64,000 nt of DNA from Dipylidium caninum. Lineage: Eukaryota; Platyhelminthes; Cestoda; Cyclophyllidea; Dipylidiidae. The stretch covers positions 682,001 to 746,000 of the forward strand of contig QEYB01001053.1 of NCBI GenBank assembly GCA_017562135.1, given 5' to 3'. A model generated the notes under the pieces. The model did no database searches and was not told where the DNA came from. It saw only the letters and a program-made list of their open reading frames with translations. Shown piece after piece: positions 56,120 through 64,000 of the stretch. Position 1 is the stretch's first letter; every line of letters starts with the position of its first letter. Made by a program: the position numbers and the translations under genes.

Positions 56120-58481
56120 ATGGAGCACGACGGTGTCGACGTCGATGGTTTTAAGGTAACGAAAAGTAAAGAAAAAGTGAGCCAGACATATATCTATAAT
56201 CCGTAACTAGCGCCCCGTGCTGTTTCTAAACCCTAAAGTGAGAACTGATCGACCCCTTAACGCTATTGAGCTTCAAAAATTGCTGGGATTATGTTTTCTG
56301 CCGCAACAATATAAACAGTGGCCTAAGTAATCATTTAAGAAATATTTCTTATTCGTCGCGTGTTAGGTGGGCTGTATTAAAAAAACCCGGCCTAATAAAA
56401 TCAGTTGTCATCATTGAATACGATGGTGATCCGGGAGTTATTTCTAACTCATCCCTTTTTTCAGAGATGTTCGACAAGGTATGACTTCATATTATCACTA
56501 CCTTCTTCTAGAATCTCCGTTTTTTTTCCCCCTCTAATTATGACTCTTCATGGGAACACGAACTTTTAATGATCCCCTCGTCTTTTCTAACAGTTCATGC
56601 TCAAGAAATGGCTCGTGGTGTGTCCCGATTTTTCCTACTACAGAATTAACGTTCTTTCATAGTTCTTTCATTTTCGTGTTACAGACGCTCACAAAGCTGT
56701 TACTACTCCAGCGGGCCCGAAGCGTGCCATAGATCCTTCAGCCGTCTCGCTTTCAAACTTAATCCAGAACAAACATTACAAGGTGGCGAGATTAGAATCA
56801 CAAACGCCGAAGCTTAAACCACCTTTTCCTATCCCTGAGCCCTTAAGTGACGACGTTTTTGACCGAACCGAATTGTTACTAAACGTGGAGCAAATGAATG
56901 CGGAGAAGATACCTCTGCCTAAAGATGAGGCCCGGTACTAAGTGGTTAAAAGCTTGGTCTTCCTTTGTAACTTTAAAGGAAAAGTTTGATCCCGTAACTT
57001 CTCATAGTCCAATGTACGCGTTGGATTGTGAAATGGTTCAAACGAGAGCTGGAAGTGAGTTGGCACGCGTAACACTGGTCGACGAGCTCGGCTGTGTCCT
57101 GTTAGACAAACTTGTGAAACCGTATAATCCGGTGGAGGATTATGTGACTCGGTAACTTTATTTCAAAGCTTATATTTTCCTTTGTTCTACTCCATAATTT
57201 TTGAGCATCACCCTAGCTTTTATTATAATTTGAACATGCAGATTCAGCGGGATTACTCGTGAAATGTTAGCATCAATTGATACCAGGGTGGAGGATATTC
57301 AAAGGGAACTGAGTCAGCTTCTCCCTGGTGATGCAATTCTCGTGGGTCATTCCATAGGCAACGATTTGACGGCTTTGAAGGTAGGGAAGGCCCTTCATCT
57401 ATTCACCGTCGTTGCGCGGTAATTTGCCTTTTTATTCCACAGATATTTCATCCCTACCTCATCGACACGAGTGTAATATACAACATGTCTCAAGTGCGAA
57501 CAGGCAAGCCACGACTACGGAACCTTACACAGGCATTTCTGGGGCAAGTCTAATTTTTAGTATTAATATATTCGTTGGTTTGGGCCTCAGCAAAGGCAAT
57601 AAATCACAGGGCCGGACTGGGACACGGTTTGCACTTCCTGTATCACTTTCATGATAAGTGGGTCACAACGAATTCAAAGGTGAATAACACAACTAACCGC
57701 CTGAATTCTTGGTCAAGCGTTATTTCGATATACTCCAGTCGCACACGGACCATTTTAATCTGTTTGAAATTTGTATTAAATTTCACAAAATTACAGCCTC
57801 TCATTGGTTTCGATTTGTTAATCAGTTAACTACTATGACATTGTTGTGCATTTAATGTGCCTTAGCCTCCTGTATCGCGGAGAGTAGAACAGTGTAGTGA
57901 AAAGTTTTGTACCGCGTAGTTATTAGTTACTATGCCAATCGCGGCACCTTTTGATGTGAATTTTCTTTAAGTCAGGCTTTTCGAGGCCTTTTGTCATGAA
58001 AACCAGTGGCAACAAACCATCCTTGACTAGACGAATTTATTGCTTCTGTGTAGAAGCATCAAGAGGTTATTTGGGTTGGTCTTAGCTAACAGTGCCATAT
58101 TTTGAAGAACCATACAAAGTCAAGTATGTAAATTATCGAAATATTTCATTAGTATCCAGTGCTAACGGTGTTTTACTACATTTGCAGCCAAACAATTCAA
58201 AGTGGACGAGGCGGACACTCCTCCGCCGAGGACGCGAAAGCCACATTGGATCTGGTTCGGCTAAAACTCAGCCAATGTACGCTCAAACTTATATCTAACT
58301 GCCATCCTGTTGTCTTGTTTTTGTAGTATCTAGTTCATTAATGTTAAAAGATTCCCCTTGTAACACAGTAACGCTTTCTGGCTTAGCTCTCGAATTCGGT
58401 GACGTTACAACACCTTGGAGATTCCCATCGGACTATCTCAAACAGTCAAACGGGGAGGACGTTGAAAACATAGCTGAAAAT
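56120..58481 (+). CDS. REXO5: REXO5-like DEDDh RNA exonuclease, N-terminal and catalytic exons
   Basis: Exons: 56120-56155, 56211-56326, 56367-56478, 56594-56617, 56663-56934, 56979-57151, 57242-57380, 57443-57543, 58188-58276, 58327-58481. Introns can be as short as 40-45 nt. The catalytic domain is clear: YALDCEM (first Asp and Glu), [27 protein letters not shown] (second Asp), [13 protein letters not shown] and GHSSAEDA (His and last Asp). The wording around [11 protein letters not shown] and FHPYLIDTS is closer to REXO5/NEF-sp than to REXO1. The N-terminal part ([23 protein letters not shown]) also fits that family. The enzyme trims RNA 3' ends, probably in the nucleus or nucleolus. The junction 56934/56979 does not keep phase with the splice sites I can see, and exon 4 is weak. 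The frame stays open at 58481, so 3' exons are expected. Confidence 0.82.
57544..58187 (+). other. GC-AG intron in the REXO5-like gene
   Basis: The exon ending QAFLG must join the exon beginning [16 protein letters not shown] in phase 2. The only suitable donor is GG|GCAAGT, a canonical GC-type donor, paired with TTTGCAG at 58181-58187. GC-AG introns are a known minor class of the major spliceosome. Confidence 0.6.
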
Positions 58482-60188
58482 GTGAGCGATTTAGTAGTAT
58501 TTCTTTTCGATAGAGTTTCATTTCTCTCATCTTCTGATCCTAGTGAGCAAACGTGTTTTAGTCAAATAATACTCGAAATATTTGCCGTATTCATTAATGA
58601 CTACTTATGTTTACTGACCAGTACTGCTGTCGGTACTTTCATTAATTGCGGCAGAATTTCAATCCTGTCGTTTGAAGGCCTTAGACCCTTGGGTTTTTAA
58701 CAATTTTGGGAGCGGTCTCTTATGGTTGTTCAGTCACACGAGTGGTAACGCCTTCTACGATGACTGGCTTTGACCCGAGTCAAATTACTTTAGTCTTATT
58801 GCGAACTGAAACAAAGTACTATTGCATAAATCGTTCTCTCGAAGGTTCCGTCAGCATTTTTGAGTCGTTAAAGTACTGGTCTACGCAACTCGGCGTATCT
58901 GCCCTTGGAAGAATGTGAATTTTCATTTATTTATTAAAGATCACCATCCTTCGACGTCTTCCGTGGAAGGACACTTCTTCTTGTCCTTCTTTCCTTTTGT
59001 CAGGTTTAAACTGGGAAGGAGACAATCCTTCGTTTTTGCTTCCTAGTGAGGTGCTCGGAGATTTTCAGGGTAACTGATTCAAAATATTTGGATCTGGGTT
59101 TTTGTGATGACTTTTTTGTTGGCTTTCTTGCACCCTCTAAGCTCCCCACTCCCCATTGTCATTTATTTTTTATTCCCTTTAGCCCTCCTCAGCCCCCAAT
59201 ATTGTCTAACACTTTCGAAATAGTCTTTTTACCATGGGAGGTGTATAAAGTACAGTTAGCTCTGCAGTATCTACTTGAAGTATTGTGAATGGTCTTTTAA
59301 TCGGGATTGTATATCGCTCTGGTGGTTGTTTGACAACTTAAACCTCCGCTTTCTCGCTTTTGGGCTCTTTTATTGCCCATGAGAAGTTATGAATTACTTC
59401 GTGCCTGTTACAGAGCACAATTGTTGACCACTGAGGTCTTCCCCGCTGTTGGGAAGGTGTAATCTGAGCTAACACGGCGATTTGGATGTCTCGTCTCACT
59501 TGCATAATGCACAAACATCCTTTCCACCGCTCGGAGAGCATCAGATCCACACTTTAATTAACTTATTTAGTGACTTTACGACACACGAAGATGATATAGA
59601 GCTTGAAACTGTGTAAGACACGTAAATAAAGTTTATAAGGCTCCATGATTGCCTAATTTCAGGATTTAGCCTCTTTCATCGCCACTGATAGGCGCCTTGA
59701 GGGACTAACTGGCGATGGGAGCAGCCTTCAGTGTTGCACTTTTGCGTAGATGCTTGGAGTGCCTCGACAGAACCTGGAAGACCAGGAATTTCTGTGACAG
59801 ATGAAGGCTCATACCCCGGGGACATTTGAACTGACGGAGCAAAAGTAGGAGTACAAAATAGAATCTGCATTGTGTTTTTTGCAATTACGGCCTCTTTCCC
59901 CTCACAGTAGTCTGATTCTCTCATGAAATTAACTGCTTCTGTAGAGTGGTCGGTCATGTTCGTTTGAAACCCGCTCTCCTATGACAAAATGGCCGTTTAC
60001 TTTCAAATCGCACTGTCAACGGAGGCGAAAGAACCGATTGAATTGTCTATCACAAATCATTATTTGCTCTAAAAGGATCCAGATGCCATAGGAAAGGTGG
60101 AGCAATTCTCTTGAATACCCGTTTTTTTTTGTATTCCTGTCTAACTTTTCGTTTTCCTTACTATTAACATGAACTTCCTTGTCTGCAG
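58482..60188. other. AT-rich probable intron of the REXO5-like gene
   Basis: No exon with consistent phase was confirmed. A plus-strand candidate starts at 59669 after TTTCAG (beginning DLASFIATDRRLEG) in the required phase 0, but no matching donor was found. A minus-strand frame at 59676-59957 (94 codons) overlaps it and has no recognisable domain. Confidence 0.3.
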
Positions 60189-60563
60189 CCTTCGTCAAAG
60201 CCTACAGTGGCTACACTGACGCAACTTCTTGCTCGAGGCGCCTTTACGGTGCCTGAATCGCTCCGTCCTTACCTTGTCTTCCTTTGTCGCATCTACACTT
60301 GTCCCGCACCGCCTCTCCACCTCGCCGATCATCTGCTGGCCGACATGAAAATCACCAGTTGTGTACGGATGGAGAAGGTGGCCACCCCGGAAGGAGCGGA
60401 GAGGGAGGGAGAGGAGGGCCAGGAGAAGGGGGACACGATCGGGGCGACTCGGCCCTTCCACAAACGCCCCGGCAAGAAGGCGACGAGGTGGATTGTGGAA
60501 AACGCACAGAAGGTGAAATTCCTCCTCACACGCGTTGGTCGGCCGGAGAAATGGGACAAAGCG
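60189..60563 (+). CDS. Candidate downstream exon of the REXO5-like gene
   Basis: A 375-bp frame begins after GTCTGCAG in phase 0 and ends in phase 0 at GCG|GTAATT. It encodes 125 residues: a hydrophobic/helical part (TLTQLLARGAFTVPESLRPY, then VFLCRIYTCPAPPLHLADHL), a Glu/Gly-rich linker and a basic end. Both boundaries suit the phase-0 end of the upstream exon at 58481. No domain is recognised. It could instead be part of a separate gene. A following frame after TTGTTCAG at 60699 (starting AISLPDYFNECQ) may be the next exon. Confidence 0.5.
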
Positions 60564-60698
60564 GTAATTTGTGAATTTTCGTCTACCTACGTTGATTTGT
60601 TTTGTGCACACCCTTCTTGCCTAACTGACTGAGTTGTCAAATGCACGCTTTTCCCCATTCATCCTCCTCCTCCCCCTCCCCCCGCGCCCTTGTTCAGG

Positions 60699-60779
60699 CC
60701 ATAAGTCTTCCCGACTACTTTAACGAATGTCAGAGCTTCCTCCTCCCGTGGTCGCCACGTGTTGGGTGGGCTTCCGCAG
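60699..60779 (+). CDS. Candidate exon following 60563
   Basis: Frame begins AISLPDYFNECQSFLLPW after CTTGTTCAG in phase 0, compatible with the preceding exon. The 3' boundary is uncertain; a GTGGGC donor near 60769 is one option. No domain recognised. Confidence 0.3.
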
Positions 60780-61641
60780 TGTTCCACCTTTTGGCTGACA
60801 AACAGGCTGAAAATTCAGTCTGTAGTGTTGACGCACTATGCGGAGGGAGGGTCGTATCATCCCCATCTCATCGTTCTCACTTCTCTCCGTAGCAGCCGTA
60901 GATGTTTGCTCCCGCTTGCCCGATCTAAAGCCTTCTCCCCAAACTTCATGGACCCTCTTTGACTGCTGTGCCCGTAATGAATGTCAGCAGATCCAGCTTC
61001 CTGCCCAGCCACATTTCCACACACCGTCTCTACTTGTAGACTTCATACGAGGTTCCCAGAGTCGACTTTATGAGATTTTCCCTTTTTCCCCTCTAGTAAT
61101 GTCTCAAATCTTGTCTTAGACCATGAGTATTCGAACATACTCATCTTAGACACCAACTTCTGACTTACAATGGCTCTTTTAAAAGGCAAAAAAGTTAAAG
61201 CAGGCACGGAAATCAGGCGGATTTTAGTTAAAGTCTTGTCAATGGGACTTACGTTCTCACTTGCCAAGTATGTTCTACTGCAACTGGGTTAGTAAACTTT
61301 CACTAATTAATTCCCTCTTCCTTCATTCTTCCAAAGTTTCCACGTCAAAATTTAATTGAATTACACAAGGTGTGTCAAAATTTTTTAGTTTGGCCTCGAG
61401 GCCTCTCGTTTCCTGCCTCCTCTTGCCTGACAAGAACATCGAGTTGAAGTATTCGCCCTCCTTGTAGTTGGGACGACGCCTGCCAGCATCGTGGCTACCT
61501 GCCATGGAGGAGGAGGAGGTCACTACGTCCACGATTAGGAAAGGGCACATGTTAGCCACTTTTTTTTCTCTAATGCCTAAACTAATGCTAATCAAGAGCT
61601 TCGTACCCGGCCTAAGGCCTTCTTTGTGCTTTGATTTGTAG

Positions 61642-61881
61642 AAGGAGAAAGAGGCATTCACGGATTTCGCCACCCGCATTTACATGCAGTTACGCTCGGA
61701 TTCCCTCCTCATCATCCTCTGTTCGGGGCGGAAGTCGTCCAAGCCTTCCGTTATTCCCAGAACCTGCATGAAGCCCTGGACTAAGATCTCGAATGCCTTT
61801 GTGGCTCTCACCACACCCGCGAAATTTACCGAAAAGTTCCATAAACCCTTGCAGGTGTCTTCTGCTCCGTCTAGTGAATAG
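61642..61881 (+). CDS. Candidate terminal exon
   Basis: A 240-bp phase-0 frame begins after GATTTGTAG and ends at a TAG at 61879-61881. It encodes 79 residues with FATRIYMQLRSDSLLIILCSG followed by a basic, Pro-rich stretch. A helix followed by a hydrophobic strand ending in SG would suit the C-terminal part of an exonuclease of this type, but this is weak. It is probably the last exon of the REXO5-like transcription unit. The opposite strand carries a 118-codon frame at 61323-61679, so strand assignment is not certain for the 5' edge. Confidence 0.4.
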   Translation, partial: KEKEAFTDFATRIYMQLRSDSLLIILCSGRKSSKPSVIPRTCMKPWTKISNAFVALTTPAKFTEKFHKPLQVSSAPSSE

Positions 61882-64000
61882 TGGGGCCTTCTTTGTGTAA
61901 TTTGTGTAAATATAGTGCTAACAACGATGGAACAGAGGCTTGTTTATCGTGTTTTCTCCTTCCTGGACGTGACGTGTTTTGTGTGAATGTTTGACGCCAT
62001 CTGAATCATTCATTACTTGACCCTGTCAATCGCCCCGATGATTCATCGCTCGAGTGCGTTGTCCTCCCTTCCCTCTTTGAGTACTTTTTTTATTTTTGTA
62101 ATTTGTCTAAGAACGTCAACGCTGGAATTACTTTTGTCTGAGTGTGAAGGAGCCACGTGGCAACTTTAGACGATTTAGTTAGGTCTGCGACTACTTGACC
62201 TCCTGTCAGTTCTGACTGGGTGTTGAAGCAGACAATTAACCTGCACTTAAGGGGGCTAAGGGGTGGTCGCGACGCCTTAGAAGTGCCTTGGGTCGTGGTC
62301 ATAAGGTACTGGGGTCAACGGCTGCGGGATGCTACTGATATGATCGATATGAGTAGTAATGCGGCGCATCTCGCTTTCAACTTATGTGGGTACGTTTTGG
62401 CATCGCTTTTGGCTTGATGAGTAAGTCTGAATCGTGAATGTGTAAATGAGCGCTTTTTCATACCAAGTGCTCAGCCACCAGGTATTGGCGCTGGGGCCGC
62501 GAGATACTACTGATATGGTTGGTATGAGTAGCAACGAAACACATGTGACTCGCATTTTGTGTTTCCACCTTTTAGCAGCGTCTTTGACTTGAGGAGTAAG
62601 TGTGACGTTGTGGATGTGTAGATAGACACCTTTTTATCCCAAAAAGTGTATGATTGATGGTCTAGGGGACTTGCTTTTCCCTCTCCATTGAGGGTTTGAT
62701 TTTCCGAAAAAGAAAAGACATTTTGTTTGTGTAGTGGGCCTTAGTGTGGAGAACTGTGGTACCGTCAAGAAAGGTGTTGTTGGCGAATTGTCAGTATGAT
62801 GCGGTATTTGCAATTGTCACCGTCCTACTCCAGCCCTCGCGATGCCAGGGCCATCGAACTGTGATTATTTCGGTGGACACGTACTTCTCTGTCAACACAC
62901 TGAAGCAATGTCGAGATGGCATACCTGGCAAGAAACCACTTCATCATATCACTCCTGTAACCGTAAAACATTGCAGCGGTGAAACTGCACCATTTAGGAT
63001 GGAGTCATGCCTACGCAACCTGATTTGAATCAATTGACCGCTCAGTGTTTATGCAGCGATCAGCATAGCTCCTGAGCCATCGAGAGAGGAAAAGAAAGAA
63101 GGAGCGACAGAGAGAGAGAGAGAGCACCTCATCTCGAGGCAGTGGATCAAGGTGTTTCTCAGCACCATTTCTCCCCAATTACTCTGCATGGGGATCGTAT
63201 TTGTAAGCGGTGCGCCTCCCTCTCCTGCCCTCTTTCCTCCCATTACCCCTCGCGGCCGCTAATAAGCTCCACTTGTCTACAATCCGTGGTCTTCTTCTAC
63301 CCACGTCGGGGTAGAATACGTAAATACGCTTCGGAGGGGACCCCTAGTGGAAGGAAAAAGCAAAACTGCGTGTAATTAGTTGTTGTAGCACATGATTTGG
63401 TCTCTGTGCACTCACTCGTAGTGAGTGCGACTGCAGTTGTTGGGCTTTTCGAAGTACATCGTGTTTCGTTAATCCAAAATCACTTAGGAATGTGTGTGTA
63501 AGTGTGAATGATACGCATTCTGTTATATCTGGTGTCAGTCTCGCCTATATTAAGCACACGAAAACACAGTTTTGGCCATCTCGAGGTCTTGTGGCGTCAA
63601 CGTCTGCGCTCATTTGAAGAGAGCAAAGTGCGGTTGGAGAGGAACTCGTGGTCTGAGGAGAGGCTTAGGCGATTTTAAGCCTTCGGCCAGTGATATGTGG
63701 AATATTTCATTCGCATTCGCCACTTTAGTCATTATGTACACTTGGCATCTGGCGGCGCAGTCTCTTTCGTGCATCCTCGTTACCATTTTTCAGCAGTTGG
63801 GACTGGTACCGTGGCATTTCCACTGAGCACATCAGCAAATCCCACTTGCGCTGCACCAAACGATTATGTATCATGAGAGAAGGGCTTTTGTCAAGGTGAT
63901 TTCACCTACCCACTGGCACATGCCTCCAAACGGTCCCGTCGCCACATCTGAATTCACTGATAGACGCAAAAGCTGAGGTGATTAAGGTTATTCCGGTGCC
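61882..64000. other. 3' flank, no gene recognised
   Basis: Short frames at 62744-63028 and 63572-63826 have no domain. The block includes a tandem duplication (62303-62645) and a GA run near 63109-63125. The right edge of the window is not inside a recognised gene. Confidence 0.35.
62303..62645 (+). repeat. Tandem duplication of about 165-bp units
   Basis: Unit 1 (62303-62466) and unit 2 (62478-62645) share GATACTACTGATATGGT-like, ATGAGTAGTAA/ATGAGTAGCAA, TTTGACTTGAGGAGTAAG-like and GGATGTGTA-like segments in the same order. The copies are clearly diverged, so the duplication is not recent. Neither unit encodes a conserved frame. Confidence 0.7.

Noticed and set aside
1..64000. CRISPR arrays, operons, Shine-Dalgarno sites, phage or plasmid features
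   Set aside because: None seen; split genes with GT-AG introns and polyadenylation hexamers show animal nuclear DNA.

Overview
This is eukaryotic nuclear DNA from an invertebrate animal. Genes are split by GT-AG introns, several only 34-50 nt long, with coding phase preserved across them. Very short introns beside large ones, together with the gene set (LRRC51-like, SYCP1-like, castor/CASZ1, REXO5-like), point to a flatworm, possibly a tapeworm. That placement is an inference. No bacterial features (operons, ribosome binding sites, CRISPR, IS elements) are visible. Intergenic DNA between about 1.4-7 kb and 20-54 kb is GC- and CpG-rich, so long open frames arise by chance and most were rejected. 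The SYCP1-like and REXO5-like genes lie in AT-rich DNA.

Layout. (1) 2-385 (+): C-terminal end of an unrecognised polyQ/polyP protein, converging on (2) an intronless LRRC51-like gene at 743-1339 (-). (3) 1.4-7.5 kb: GC-rich, no gene found. (4) 7578-9041 (-): a two-exon gene for an unrecognised 157-residue protein. (5) 10660-17854 (+): a 19-exon gene for a 1182-residue coiled-coil protein resembling synaptonemal complex protein SYCP1. (6) 18781-19921 (-): a four-exon SH3-SH2 protein with no visible kinase domain. (7) 20-23.2 kb: a probable but unidentified minus-strand gene. (8) 23872-38325 (-): a seven-exon castor/CASZ1 zinc-finger gene, exactly 1000 codons including the stop, with a TATA/CCAAT/CRE-like promoter and a possible alternative first exon at 40.1-40.3 kb. 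(9) 40.3-56.1 kb: about 16 kb without a convincing gene, holding simple repeats, diverged duplications and copies of dispersed repeats. (10) 56120-58481 (+), probably continuing to 61881: a REXO5-like DEDDh RNA exonuclease gene with a likely GC-AG intron. (11) 61.9-64 kb: no gene recognised; contains a tandem duplication.

The genes do not form a pathway. Their likely roles are separate: ciliary (LRRC51), meiotic (SYCP1), signalling adaptor (SH3-SH2), developmental transcription factor (castor) and RNA 3'-end trimming (REXO5). Exon models were built by hand from splice consensus and phase continuity, with no transcript support. The best-supported are castor, the SYCP1-like gene, the SH3-SH2 gene and the exonuclease core. 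The most unusual points are the SYCP1-like gene, two castor first exons with matching splice phase, the 157-residue orphan, and two dispersed repeat families that both have copies inside one castor intron.
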